Source: Gorsachius magnificus (taxonomy: Eukaryota; Chordata; Aves; Pelecaniformes; Ardeidae). Taken from it: a DNA stretch of 64,000 bases. The notes beneath the pieces were generated by a model, which searched no databases, was not told the origin of the DNA, and worked only from the letters and a program-made list of their open reading frames with translations. Made by a program: the position numbers and the translations under genes. Shown here piece by piece: positions 26,571 to 39,779 of the stretch; the stretch's first letter is position 1, and each line of letters starts with the position of its first letter. The stretch spans positions 53,589,586 through 53,653,585 of the forward strand of contig CM067082.1 of NCBI GenBank assembly GCA_034008185.1, written 5' to 3'.

Positions 26571-28786
26571 GAAAAAAGCCTTAAAAAAGAAATTATTCAA
26601 GAACATTTCTGCTCTCCATTGCCACAATATCTTTATGCAAACCAGCAAAAATTAAGTTGCACTTTTAATTTTTAACTTAAATTTGCAAGTTAATCTCCCT
26701 TATGTTCAAGGCTTGTTTTGTTTTCTTGTGTGCATATGTGGAAATTGAGGCACATAGGTTTTTAATTTTTTTTACAATTGGGAATTTTTTGCATGCCAGT
26801 GGCAATCCAAGAACTAAACATTGTAGCCTGCTGATCTAAAGCATATCAGGAATCCAACTGTTCACTCAAAGGATTTTCTCTCTGTTGAAAGTAGAGGATG
26901 AAAGTGAGTGCAAATCTACATTAAACCAAGGTGATGACCCCTTTCTGTTGCTAGACCATTAGTGTAAATGAGAATTACGTCCACCATTTCCTGTTGACAA
27001 TCCTGTTCAGAAGTGTCACTCAGGACTTCCAGTCTCATTTATAGTAAACACTATTTTTAATGTTCCATTAAAGGAACAAAAGAGGCAAGACAAAATGCAC
27101 AACATTGCAGTAAGTTTCCCTTAAAAGTGAACCATAGGGTGTCCTCCTTTGATGGCAGGGTGAAAGCTGAAGGCAACAGTGCTTTCTGTCCTTTTGGCCT
27201 TGATTCAAATGCTCCCTACTGACTTTGATGGTGTCCTGAAAGGGCTGTTTCCTTTGTGGCTTCTCCACTTTGGTGTAGTTCACAAATTTATGTAAGACCT
27301 TCACACTTTTTTTACATACATTTTTCCCAGCTGATCCTCTTACTTTCATCTCAGTAGCAGAGTACCACACTCTTACATCAAACAATTATTAATTGAAGTA
27401 ATTTTTCATCATCACTACTCTCCTTGCATTTACTTACTTAAAAATAATGGCTTCTCCTCCCTTTCCCCCGCCCCCACTTTCTTTAAATGCTCACTTATCA
27501 GAAAACAATATTTGTATCTGCGACAAGGTCAGTATTGTTGGAACGACACAGGTAATTTTTTTACACAGTGATACTTCAGGCTGATGCATTCAGTTTTGCT
27601 CTGTCACTGTTACAGCAATGGTGCCTGAGCAGAGCTTGGCACTGACTGCTTTCCTCTGGCTGACTTTCACCTGGTCATACTGATGTGCTGGATACCAACG
27701 TGCCAGTGCTGATGCTCATTAACAAGGCAGCATCTGGATGAATAGGTGATGTTACAAACGAACATCTGCAAGGACACTTTCCTTGAAGCTTGGGAGTGGT
27801 ACGTGTGTCAGTAAGCTTTCTTGCCATCTCCTCCACTTGCTTATCAGGAAAGGTTCTGCTCAACAGTAGTGAATCCTTATTCACAGCAGTTTTGCTTGCT
27901 TTACAACATCCCTCTGAAGTAAAGCTTTAAATTTCGCTCTGGATTGTTGACTCAAAAGCCAATTTCTCTCTTTCCCCAGTCACCAAGGACCAAGTATCCA
28001 TGGTAATATCCTTCGACCGTTAGGCTGGATCACACAGGGCTGACCCAGGAGGTCGGAATCCCTTTTTCTTCTCAAAGATGTAGCAGAGAAGTGTGTCTAT
28101 TATATTGGGATTTACAGTGGAATTGTAAAGAGTAGAGGAAACAAAATTATCGCACAAGACACAACTCTTGTTGAATCTTTGCACATAGCTGATTGTTTCT
28201 GAGATTTGCTGTACAAGAAAGCACTTAAAGATACTCTGTAAAAATGGTGTTTGCAGATGAAAATTAGTGCATATCTGTAATTTATGTATCCAGGCTAGCA
28301 AAAATTATGGAGTGTTCTTATTCCAACACTACTGATGCCAGTTCATAACTTAAAGTGGTGTTATTTGCACCACCTATCTCAGATTATATCAGATACATTA
28401 CACCGGCGCAGCAAAGAGCACTGAAAATAGGAGCTCTGATTCCTGATCTAGTCCTTGGGAGCTGTGTGTACTCCCAAAAGACTGCTGGAGGTAGCTCTGC
28501 TGGAAGCACAGATAAGGTTCTTTGAAACAGTCTTGACTATCTATTCAAACACCATTGGAGAAAAACATTTTGGGAGCTCCAGAAGAGATTTACAGCTTCT
28601 GGAGAGAAAAAAGTACCACAAATATTGAGATATTGTAATTCATTTCTTGTGCATGCACCGAGCAAGACTAATGTGCTTGGAAAGAGAGAGTGTGGTACTG
28701 GCAACAAAAGCAAAAAAAAAACCCCACCCACCCCAAATATAAATGTCATTAATGTTTATGTCTCAGGAAGTATTTGTGATGGAGTA

Positions 28787-28805
28787 TTTCTTTCTTTCTT
28801 TCTTT
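28787..28805. repeat. TTTC microsatellite
   Basis: Four TTTC units and a partial fifth. An ordinary simple repeat. Confidence 0.9.
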
Positions 28806-30186
28806 AGCACCAATATGCTTTTGAATACAAATGGTTGTGAATTAACCAATTTTGCATAGGTTGCATTGCAACAGAAATTGCATTAAATCTGAAATACACC
28901 AGTTATTATAGGCAGGGAGGATATTAAATATGAGCTTGCTAATGGAACAAGTTCCTTATGAAGAAGAATTGAGTTTGCTTCCCACAAAATACCAGTGTGA
29001 TGTAAATTGCCATTCCACAGCCACTGACTATCACAGTGATGAAAATTGCACTACTGTGCCTGCAGATTTAAAAATAAAACTTGTGTGAGCACGGAGGGAG
29101 GGAAAGGGAAAGGAGACATGTCTCAAAATAGGGTGTGCAAAATGTTTCCGTTTTCTCTTTTTGAGGTGTTGTCGATTATGTGGTATCAGAAAGATTTCAA
29201 CCTTCTCAACTTACTCATTGTACTTGTCTCCAGATTAGCTGTGCTTATAGATTGACTTACCCTCAGCTGCCTATGGATATATCCTCATGTTATAAATTAG
29301 AGCAGAGCATGTATAGAAGGCTTCTGGTAGTTTCTATTATTGAACATCATCATGAGCAAAATGGGAGCAAAGTTGCTGAACACTGAAAACAAAAAGAAAA
29401 AGACAAACCTTTGACTGTAACTTTAACAAAACAAAGCAGTTATTATGGTGGGAATGGAAGATAACCCATTTTCTTTGAACCTGAGATGGAAATAAAAGCA
29501 CCCTGACCACCAATGGCAAGCAGAGCATTTTGAGCAACAGATCACCTAACCGGGTGGTCTTCCTTCGCCTGTGAATTGCAGCTCATTATTAAATGTCAGC
29601 CTCAGACTGTTGCCTTCAGCATCTCCCCAGCCATGAGCTCAGTGAGTATCGCCACTCACAGGGAAACCTTCGCTCAAGTACGAGCTACGTGAGCCAAAAC
29701 CCAGTTATGCCTCAGAAATTGATGGATCGGTTAGCTCTGCTGTACCTGCAGTAGATCAAAGACAAGAGGGATGCTGGATGCTAAATCTCATTCAGCAGCC
29801 ATGCACATCATGTTGTAAAGCTGGAAAGCTTTTGTCTTGTCCTTCCACCTTGGACCCAGTAAGGCACAGCGGGTAGCAGAGTGCGCCTTAAAATAGAAGC
29901 AGAGCTGGTTCACTCTGATCCTGTGTTGTGTGAAATGCTGCAACACCAAAGAGCAAGAAATGGATTGCTGATATTTAGACAATGGACCCAACCTGAACCT
30001 AAATCCTCTGTAGGGATGTGCAGTGGCATGCTCTGTTTTTCCCATCTCTGTGGAGCCATGGAAAAAAGCACTTATACGTGTTATTGATTTCTGATCTTGC
30101 TGTCAGTTTTCTGGAGGGTTTTTTCTCTCTGTGTTAGGACACATCACTGTTCTTGGGGTTTGCACAGCAGATGCTGCAGCAAGCCC

Positions 30187-30305
30187 CATCACTAATTAAA
30201 AAACAACCCTCTGAATGGCACATTCCACAGCATAGGTTGTGGTAAACTAATTAAAAGAGCCTGTAATTGATAATGTAAGAATGTAATTCACTATAGTTAG
30301 GGTCT
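30187..30305. promoter_or_regulatory. Candidate conserved non-coding element (weak)
   Basis: Several homeodomain-type words lie within 120 bases: CACTAATTAAAA, AAACTAATTAAAAG, TGTAATTGATAATG and AATGTAATTC. The sequence is non-repetitive. Function and conservation are inferred from composition only. Confidence 0.2.
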
Positions 30306-31757
30306 GTCTTAGAATTCTTACTAGACCTTTTCTTCCTGTTGTTTTATTTTCCCCCCTTGTACTTATTCCATTCTTTTGGCAGAAAAAAATTAAGGAAGAA
30401 GGAATGGATTGAATAAGCAATTGTTGTCTCATCAATGATCTCACAGCTTTTTTTATTAGTTGATCTTGAAAGACTGGACAAAATCCCGAAATCAAGAGCA
30501 AACTTCTCTTTTCATCACAAATAAGATGTAAATTATTTGTGGTGGGTAGCATAAAAAAATGTAACAGTTCAAAAAGTTTTTTAAAACTTTTGAAGTGTTA
30601 GAATTTTTTTTGTTTGTTTTCCCAGTGATGAAATAGAAATAGAAACCATATTTTGGTTTTTGAAAAGCAGGATATCTATTCTTTTAGTGGTTTAGAGCTT
30701 CATCTATAGTTTCACTTTTCTTCTTCACCTCATTTTCCCTGTGATAATTAGGGAAGAACAACAAGGGAAAGGAAAGAACCCTCATTTTTATGTGTTCTTG
30801 ACTAAAGAAAATCTCAGAACTTGAAAAAAGTAAAAAAGTCTATTTAACAAAAATACACTTTTCAATTTTCAAGACGATTCTGGAAGAAAAATGTAAAAAA
30901 CTCAGATTACTACTACCTTGTGTTATTGAAAAACAGAGTTTCAGGCCTTGTTATTGAGAGAGTCTTAGGCTTTACAGTTATGTATTTTTGGAGCACCGTG
31001 CTTTCAAACATACTATTGAAATTATTTTAATAATATTACATAGCTGTAGTGAGAGATATCAGAGAGGAATCTGTGTGTGTCTAATGGTGGCTTGAAACCA
31101 CACAACATTATAAAAACATACAATATATCACATAGTTGCAAATAATTGAAGTCTAAGCAGTGTAACACACTTTCTGCAAGTGAGTACCCTCATATCCATA
31201 TAGAAAAAAGCATTGGGACTACTAACACTGTTTGATTTTCACAAGACCTCTGAGTATCTTTGCCAGTCTAGACTAAGTGCTCACACTTGCACTGAAGTCA
31301 ATGAGAGCTTGAGGGTTGGTTTTGCAACATCAATAATCTTTTATAAATCCAATAAAGACTGATGGCATCATTGTTCTGAGTATCCATTGTTAAGTGCAAA
31401 AGTTGAAATTCACAAATGTATTTTTCTGCTTAAAATGTATAGAATTCAGTTTTTGTGTTTAAAAATTTGGCTCATATTCTTACTGGGAAGGTAGGGTGTA
31501 TGAACTCCTATTTCCCCTCGTAGACTTAAAGATACTGAAGAAATGTTAAAAAAAATCCTTTAATCTGCAAAAACTATTGTAAGAGGTGCTTTGTCTAGCA
31601 AGATGTGGTGGAAACCACAAAGTTGATGTGCTAATATTACACTGCATTTTCACAAGGTTTAAGCAACTAATGGCAGCTAGTCTAGAGATGGTCTTAATCT
31701 CTCACCAAAAGTACAGTGGAGCTCCTTTGGGTAATGGTATGATAGATTAGAAATCAA

Positions 31758-31840
31758 AAAGGTCCTAAATCCTAACCCAGTTTGAGTCACTTAGTCAATA
31801 TGTGGCCTTGGGCAGGCCATTCGAACACCATACTCCTCTC
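31758..31840 (+). mobile_element. MIR-like SINE fragment (ancient)
   Basis: The words CCTAACCCAGTTTGAGTCAC and TGTGGCCTTGGGCAGGCCAT follow the order and spacing of the MIR core, where a tRNA-derived SINE reads as ...TGTGACCTTGGGCAAGTCAC.... The end, with CTCTCTCAGT, also fits. Divergence is high, as expected for an element older than birds. It is non-coding and non-autonomous. Confidence 0.55.
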
Positions 31841-32189
31841 TCAGTCTATCTAAAGCATGTACTAAAACATAACCACGTTGAAAAAAACCCCAGGTGCTGA
31901 TTCTACACTAAGCTGGCTTCCCTTTTTTTTTTTTTAAATGAAATTTTAAGCAGTAAAAGAAAATCCTTCATCCTAAATGCATTTGCAGCCTAAATGCAAA
32001 GTCCATTATTTTCCTCATTTTCAGCTGATGCCACAGAATAACAAAAGTGTTACTTTTTGTCAATATATGAAATGATTTGTCAGGGCACTTTAACAACAGA
32101 TATCAACTGCAACAGAAATGATAGATTTCAGTATGTTTTCCACAGTATGCCCATTGATACTTTCCCCTTTTCTTCATATTTTTTATTAA

Positions 32190-32260
32190 GAACTGAATTT
32201 AGCTAAATCTTGAACTCTCTATGTGTCCCTGGGCAAGACACTTCTTTGCTAACCTGACAT
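32190..32260 (+). mobile_element. MIR-like SINE fragment (ancient, weak)
   Basis: GTGTCCCTGGGCAAGACACT matches the MIR core word around TGGGCAAGTCACT. Little else is alignable by eye, so this may be a short remnant or a chance match. Its position close to two better MIR-like pieces raises the likelihood. Confidence 0.4.
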
Positions 32261-32539
32261 GTTATAAAAATGCCCTTCTCGGTGCCCTGCCTGGGAAGAG
32301 GCTGATAGGCACCCCATGACCGTGTCCTGGCTCTCGCAGTGATGCTCACTGCCTTTCTGAACTTGTCATACCGAGATATTGCAGCTTGAAACCCGAGTCC
32401 ATGCTGGTTTTCAGCAGCATGAATGAAAATGGGAAATCCTTTATATCATCAACATATTCTTAGAAGTAAACAAGGATTCATCATCTACTCAAATGACCGT
32501 GACAAAAGAAAGGCATTTCGCTGGTTAAGGGAATTAATC

Positions 32540-32700
32540 TAGGGATCTCTGCCCCACTCTGACACAGACATCCCTTGTAACCTGAGAAAAAGCATTTAGT
32601 CTCTCTGTGTCTCAGTTTTGCATCTGTCAGGGTATAGTAGATGTTTCCTGACCTCACACGGCCTTTGTCAAGATAAATATATTACGGTACTGAGATACTG
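32540..32700 (+). mobile_element. MIR-like SINE with 3' tail (ancient)
   Basis: TTAGTCTCTCTGTGTCTCAG and TTTTGCATCTGTCAGGG follow the MIR core (CTCTCTGTGCCTCAGTTT, CATCTGTAAAATGG). The later AGATAAATATATTA and TGAGATACTGAC match the tail typical of amniote MIR-type SINEs (ATAAAT..ATTA, then GAG..TGCTCAGATAC). It is the best of the three fragments. Confidence 0.6.
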
Positions 32701-35700
32701 ACAAGACTGTCTCTAATCTACTTATTATATTCTGCTAAGAAACTACAACTAAGAAAATTATTCTAGTGGAAGGACGGAACTGCAGTCAAATGAGAAGGGA
32801 AAACTGAGAAGAAATATATATATAGTACATCTCTTTTTTTGCCACATTTAGCCTGATTTCAGTGGCTAATTGAGAAGTTAACAGAAAGGGAACATCCATA
32901 TTTATTCAAGTTCACCACAGTCAGTAAGTGTGTGCAGAGATAAAAATCAGGCTCTCCAGTGGCTTTTGAAAGATTTGTGGCTGCAGAATTGAAGCTGGTG
33001 TAACAGTCACAGGCCACAATGAGATTCATCTCAAGTTCCATGATAACTTTTTGATATTCACTCCATCAATGATAGGAATAAATGTATGTGGAACAACGGT
33101 GGTCATGTTTTTTGATGCTAATATTGTATCCACCATGTTATCAGTGACTGTCCTTAAGTTTTGTGGAAACCTTTCGTGCTTTCTGGCATGGAGGAAAACA
33201 ATGTTAACAGGACCTGGTATATTCTAAGAGACTGTTTTGGAACAGGAGGTATCTGGTAATTTGTGCGTTCATGACTATAGACCAAAAGAGTGTATGTCAC
33301 TGAGTATGCAAAGCCATAAAGGATTGCACTCCTGGAAAGGCCCTGTGGAAATTGCTTCTCTGAAACACTGATGGAAGAAAGAAAGATCAGCCAGCTTTCA
33401 GGAGCGAGGAAAAAGTTGACAAAAGCAAAAAAAAAAACCCAGAAAGATGCTGTAAACTGCTACATGTCTCACATAACACTGTTTCTTTCTTAGAAGTAAG
33501 GAAGAAATAGGAATACTGTAAGAAAGGAATAACAAGAGAGAACTAGGCTGCTTGTGCCTGAAACCATAATGAATTGTTGAACCGTAGAACCTATTGTTTT
33601 CCTCATTTCAGACCTTATGAAGTAAGAAAACAATGTACTTTTATTCCTCGTGCACAAACAAGTTTCAGTCTATTCTGAGAAATCTTCTTATAGCTGGACA
33701 TCCAAGAAATACTACCTGTGCATCAGGGATGTAAAAAAAGGGCCAGGAGGTCCAAAGCTGTGATTCAAATGTTATAAAACTTCACAGCAATAGGATTAAC
33801 ATGGTTAAAAAGGCTAGTTTTCCATCAGAGGATCCCACCGTGGATCCTATTCTGTCCCGGCAGACAAAGATCTGTATAAAAGCAGCAGCTGCGTGTGACA
33901 ATCTGTCCCCGTGGCAGAAAGCAGAGCTGAGAGGGATCTCAAGCCTATGTTCTCCAAAAATCAATCCTGTACAAGGAGCAAGCATAGGACAGCTTCTGCG
34001 CAGTTACCACATCACAAGGGACGCGAATGAAGCGTAGGGGACAGCGCAGATGGACACCTCGGCTGAGGGACTCGTCTGTCCATCACAGAGCCCCTGTGTC
34101 ACCACTGTGCGAGGCACGAGGCTAGCCAGCATGGCGAGATCCTGTATTTATTACAGGGAGCTAGGCACTGTTACAATATTGGATGTCTACCCAATGCCAG
34201 GAATAAATTAAATGACAGACAGGCTAAGCAGAGCAAAATACATAACCTCAGTAGACCGTTCTACAGAGTCCTGGCAAACAGCCTCAGACGGTGCTACCCA
34301 ATTAAATTTGCTTTCACCATTCTCCAGGGAGTCTCAGTGTTTAAGGTTACAGACACTTTTCAGAGGCTTGTAAATAAATTAAGAGACATGTAAAACTTTG
34401 GCAAAGCAAATATTGATGAAGTAATTGTTTATAGTCATATCATGGACCTCACCCATGTGAGAGCTGTGATCTCTCAGAACCCAGATTAAAAATTAAATTA
34501 TTCTCAATGTGACATATTATTCCTGAAATGGTATCTGGATGCAGGTGGGAAACAATGATATGTTTCCTTATATTCTGGAGGCAACACCAGGTTGGCTTTG
34601 TCCCATGCTGTTACAGTTTGAGCTCTGCCACCCTTACTGCTCCAGTCCCTGAGCTAAACAAACAGAAAAGAAACAGTCCAAAAAGAGGACCAGAGCAGGT
34701 GGACATCAGTATTTATCTGACAAACTTGAATGCTGGCAACTCTGCATTTGTTAACTGAAGTTAGAGAAACTTGTAAGGTGGTAAGGCATCTTACCTGCCT
34801 ATTAGCTGTGCTCTCTAGAAGTTACAAAGCGATCCCAAAGTTTAAAATATGACTGTGATGATTAAATGTGGTAGGGCTGAGAGCTGTTCTGATGAAGAGA
34901 AAAAGCATACTGGTTGTGCACCGAGTAAAAGTAAAAAAAAAATTCTCCCTGGGAGTAAAATGGTACTGTAATTTTTCTACAGGATGAGCTACTAGAAAAT
35001 TCCTCCCTCTCTTCCTTGTCTTCACAAGAAACAAAATGGAAAAATGCTGAACTCATGAGATTAAGTACTATGGTCTAGCAACATGGTACGGAAACTGTTC
35101 AATGTGCAAAACCCAAGGACCAAATCTGCTACCCTCAACGGATGATCCACAGGGGGAAATAGGGGCTACATGTTCAGATACAGAGTTCCTATTTCACTCC
35201 AAAAGTGGGAAGGAGGGCTGTGCAGAAAATGCTGTGCCAACATGAGATGGGAGGTTCTGAGGCATTATTGCAGTTAAAAATATGGTACAGCTGCATGCAT
35301 TTCTGAATGAATGTCAAAGGAGCATGTGCTTTGATTGCCAGGGGACCAGGGCTCCTGCGCAAAGCTTGCTCTGAATGAAGAGGCTTGGGCATTGGGAAAA
35401 ACAGTCAGTTGTTCAGGGGAGAGGAGCAAGAAAACCGACAGAGGAAAGATGGGCAGGGAGGGAAATCACAGCATGTTCCATGTAAAATTAGGTTTTTCTT
35501 TGGTTAAGGGGGAACTAGTTATTAACTGCTAGGTGTACTTTGGAAAGTTTGCATAAGGAACAAGTAGATTTACAATTTTAGAGCTTTTAAAAAAACCCTT
35601 GTTGACAGTATTCCAAATACTATTTATTACCGTCAATGTACATGCCTAAGCTCTCTAGTTTTATTATATGTTGACTTCACATGAACCTATGTAGTAATTT

Positions 35701-36094
35701 TCTTTCAAAAACTTACTGAAAACTTTTTCATCCAATAACCTGGCCTTTTACATTCAATAGCTCAGAGCTTTACCTCTGCAACACTTCCCTGAAAGTCCTT
35801 ATCAGCTAGGGCTCTTACCTGTACTTCAGATGAGAATTAAGCTGGCATCAAGGAATAAAGGGATGACGGTAGACTTTTATATAAAATTGCTTCAGAATCT
35901 CCTTAACCATTATAGTGTCCTTCAGCACTCTGCAGGACTGAGCCCTTTATCGCTCTTATATATCCTGCTTCAAGGAAATGTACATTTAAAGAATAAAGTG
36001 CTAAAATATTTGTTTCTAGCCCCATTTTGCATGTGCTTTTGATGTTTTAGTATATAAGAATACTGTGATGATTAAGGTGAAGACACTAGCTTAA

Positions 36095-36107
36095 CCCCCC
36101 CCCCCCC
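36095..36107. repeat. Poly-C run, 13 bases
   Basis: Thirteen uninterrupted C. The run is short but unusual in AT-rich surroundings and is likely to be a sequencing or assembly weak point. Confidence 0.9.
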
Positions 36108-39031
36108 TTTCATATAAAAAATACACCAGAGTTTTGATATTGTATGAGATTGATGGGGCCTATGTCTGCTGGAAGTCAAGAAATGTTGTTGATAGTTGGA
36201 AAGGGTTTCATCGCAGGTGCTACTATAAAGTGAAAATAAAACTATGGAGAATGATAATATTACATAGCAATTTATTCTGTGACTATAACCTGTTTCTCTA
36301 CTTGTGGGATAGCAGTTTTCTCTACTGCTATAGCATTTGCACAAGCTCTCTAATTCATAAATGCCATTAATAAAAATAACTTCACAATCCCATTTCATTA
36401 AAATTGTGCATTAGTCAGTGCATTCTACAAATGTTAATGGATTTGTCTCTTTGGACTGCTCGTTTATAGTACCTTGTGAACACCCCGTACTTGAGATGCA
36501 ATAACTATTTGCAGTCGGCTGGATAAGTCACATGGCAATATTTTTTTCATGTGGCTTAATGAATGTGTTGGTGTACATATTGGTGCTTGTAAATGTAAAA
36601 TTTTATCACTATGTGAATATTCATGCATGTTATATTGATATTCTCTTCCTGTAAATAGCTGTGCCAGCAAAACTCTGTTTTATGAATATTTGCAGAAGGG
36701 GAACAGATAAAAAAGACAGTATGTTGGAGGTAAATAATTTGAACATTTGTGGTAATGTTCAGACTAAATATTTTGCAAGATTTGCCTAGCCTTGCTTAAG
36801 AACAGCTTCCCTCTAAATGAATGGAGAGTTTCTCCTATACCCGCCTCCTTGTTTCTAGGGGGAAGCGCAGAAACCCTGTTATCCCAACATATGTTGGCAG
36901 GTCTGACCTATTGTACCTAACAAACACAGCCAGCTCTCCAGGGGACATCAGGCTGCAGGAAAATGTCAAGAAAAGCAGCACATGTGGAGCATAAGAGCTG
37001 AAACAGAAAACCTTTGAGTTGCTTCTAATACACCCCCAAAGTACAAATTTCCTTCTCAGGTCAGCACATTCTGTAATCACATTATTTTGAATATTTGATG
37101 TCTATTCTCTTGGTGCTGACCTTACCCCCTACAGCTATCTACAGTCCACTCTTCCTGAAATTTATAACAGAAATGGAGACGTAAAAAAAAATGGTACACT
37201 TGTAAGTAAGCTTGGCTTTGGACTCAGTGTGCTGCTGCAGATGTATCATCACAGCCGTGCTACATTTGACATTCTCGAGGTCCAACATTTGTCCAGCCAG
37301 TGACAAAAATCTCTTCAATTGTCTGAAATTTTTAACAGGGGTCATTGGAGAGCAGATGGACTTTTGTACCAGGGCAACCTCTGTGTCTTCCCCCCCCCCC
37401 ACCCACCCAGTTCAATTGTTGCATTCAGTGTTGCAGAGGGAGGGTAGGCAGATGCTTGGGGCTCTCTGCCACAGTCCCGCATTGGAGGGGCTCCTGTTGT
37501 GTGTTTGGGCTGCTGGTCTGGGATGGGAGAGCTGTGCCTTTGGGCACCCAGGTGGCATGGGCCAGTGATGTGCCAGCGGAGGAGGAACAAGGGGCATGAG
37601 TGGCTTCTGCTGCACCTCTGTAGTTGTAATGCCGTGTAGCCAGCTCCTAACAGTGAGATCCGAGTGACTGTGAGCTGAGGAGCTGGACAAGGCTTCACAA
37701 CCAAGGACACAGTTTATCTGAGCTCTTGCTTGCAACAACAGATAATGTCCCAGTACCCTGGTGATGTTCATTCCCCTCATGGTAAAGCCTTGTCTCCAAA
37801 TAACTATGAGCATTTTAAAAAATTAACCACTGCTAGGCAGTGTTTCCAGGGGATGAAATGGCTATGTGACATCCCCATGGGCAGCATGGCATTCCTTTTC
37901 AGGGAGGCTGAGTATAAAGGTGAGGACTTTATGATTTTTCTACCTGGTGGAAGATATTTGGCCTCCACAGATCAATAAGTTTCCAAACTACATCACCTGT
38001 CTGCTCTTCAAAGGTCCTACAGAGCCCCAAATGCACCAACCTCTTCGCCTAGCTCTGCTGGCAAACTGGGTGTCCCCCTTCAGCAACAACCACAAGGAAA
38101 CATGTGTGCCAGGGGCAAAGGAAAAGCACCCAAAATCAGGTGCTCTCCAGTGAACCATCTTTTCAAATGCTACAGCAGAAGCAATGCCCTCCCAGGCCTC
38201 TACCCCTTCCCAGGAGGAGCCTTGCCAAGCATGATATGGTGTGCAGGATCATGCTGCCTCCCTGCTGCCTGGGGTTCTCTGCTCAGGCAGGAGAATTTGA
38301 AGGAAAATGAGAATTAGGAGGTGAAAGACCACAACAGAGGAAAACAAGGTCCCAGAGCCAAAAACTGCACTGCATGAATCGTGCCTGTTTGTATAGACTT
38401 ACATTGTTACAGTGAAGTGCTTGCAAATTTGGGGATGGGAGGAACAACCATGACATTTCTTTTAGCTGCTGCTTCTCAGCTGCTGTGTGCTTTACCTTCA
38501 CTGGAGGGATCACTGGCTAGGGACCACTGACCAAAGCAAATCCTTTTTCTTTTGAAGCTGTCGGATCTGAGCACATGCTTCACCAGTTTTGGTTAATTAC
38601 ACAAGAAGTTATTGATGAGGAAGCATAAGAAATGTGCAAACATGGTGTGTCACACACAGAGACAACAGCATTGTTTGGAGCGTGATCCCCTGTTTTGCTA
38701 CAACCTCACTTGCTACAATCTCTCTACAAAATAAATCACTCCACAGGCAATGTATAATGCAGTCTAAAATATGATGGTTCTCACTGTTTGTAATCTAAAT
38801 TGGATATGCCCTTATTGCCCTCTTTGCCAGAGTTATCAAGGGCTTAATAGCTTTCTTGTGCTTGCATGATTATTTCAAATCACCTTTTCAGTAACTTAGA
38901 TTTTTACCCTAAGTTATATTTGATCATGCTTGAACTTGTAAACATACTATTTAAAAGCTTTATTTTGTTTCTCGATAACAGATTTGCAGAATGAAATACA
39001 ACATTTTTCTCATTGACCCTGTGACTAATAC

Positions 39032-39133
39032 CTTTTTCCCCGCGTTGGCCATCTCCACCTCAAGAATTGTCTCTGCCTCCTCTCTGGCCTGCTTTACTTT
39101 TATCTCGTTCTCTCTTTTTGTTATTTTGGAGAT
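39032..39133 (-). other. Possible coding exon, low confidence
   Basis: On the minus strand a 102-base stretch (34 codons, open) is bounded by a plausible acceptor (ACTCACAG) and a plausible donor (AAG then GTATTAG), both in phase 0. The translation is charged and coiled-coil-like (for example VKQAREEAETILEVEMANAG). The minus strand is purine-rich here, which by itself produces lysine- and glutamate-rich translations, and I recognise no family. It may well be chance. Confidence 0.15.
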
Positions 39134-39779
39134 CTGTGAGTAATGGCTACATCTTTCTTTGAACCACACCGCTGGCTTCCACATTGTTTCTGCTCTGCAT
39201 TCACAGCAAATGCTCTACCAGCTGCATGGTGGTCTCCCTTGCAAATCTTCACCCCTCTGGTTAATCCTGCTCCACTGCTGACAGAGGTGATGCTGCTGTG
39301 CTATCCAACTGCTCTATCCATCGCCTACTTTCATCTTGCTAGTGAGATTTTGTGATAAAAACACAACATCTGCCTGAAAAACTGCTATGTTTCTTTCACC
39401 TGGTGAAGTTCAGTATATTGCTTCTAAGGTTGATGAGCAAACCTTGGGAGCTTTAGTGCAGAAATGCACTAGCCTACTTTCCCCTCTCTCCCTCTGCTCT
39501 TAAATTATCTGACTTTCTAATCTCGTCGTGTTTAGATACTAGCTTAGAAATTCCCTGGGCTTACATTGATTTCCCAGTGCAGTCCCTATTTCCATTTAAC
39601 TCCTTCAAGGGCTGTTCTGGAGAAGAGCCAATTAAACTTAGTTATGCTAAGGCACATGGAGGCCAGGGAGATAATTCGAGATAGCCAGCATGGCTTCACC
39701 AAGGGCAAGTCCTGCCTGACGAACCTAGTGTCTTTCTATGATGGTGTGACAACATCAGTGGACAAGGGAAAACCAATGG

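Larger units (their letters stand above)
24713..31757. other. Unique AT-rich non-coding DNA
   Basis: No coding exon or clear transposon is visible. Simple repeats are a 17-base A run (26554-26570) and a TTTC repeat (28787-28805). A homeodomain-site-rich patch lies at 30187-30305. A GGCTGGTCTACACA-like word near 26308 resembles ends of old archosaur DNA elements but is too short to call. Confidence 0.5.
32701..39611. other. Unique non-coding DNA
   Basis: No recognised exon or transposon. A 13-base C run lies at 36095-36107 and a C-rich stretch at 37391-37409. The 37340-38300 interval is richer in G+C, with long overlapping frames on both strands (up to 133 codons), but no domain is recognisable. 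A possible minus-strand exon at 39032-39133 is listed separately. Confidence 0.5.

Noticed and set aside
37340..37813. Overlapping frames of 118-133 codons on both strands
   Set aside because: The local G+C rise lengthens frames by chance. No domain, no consistent splice sites and no repeat of coding character are visible.
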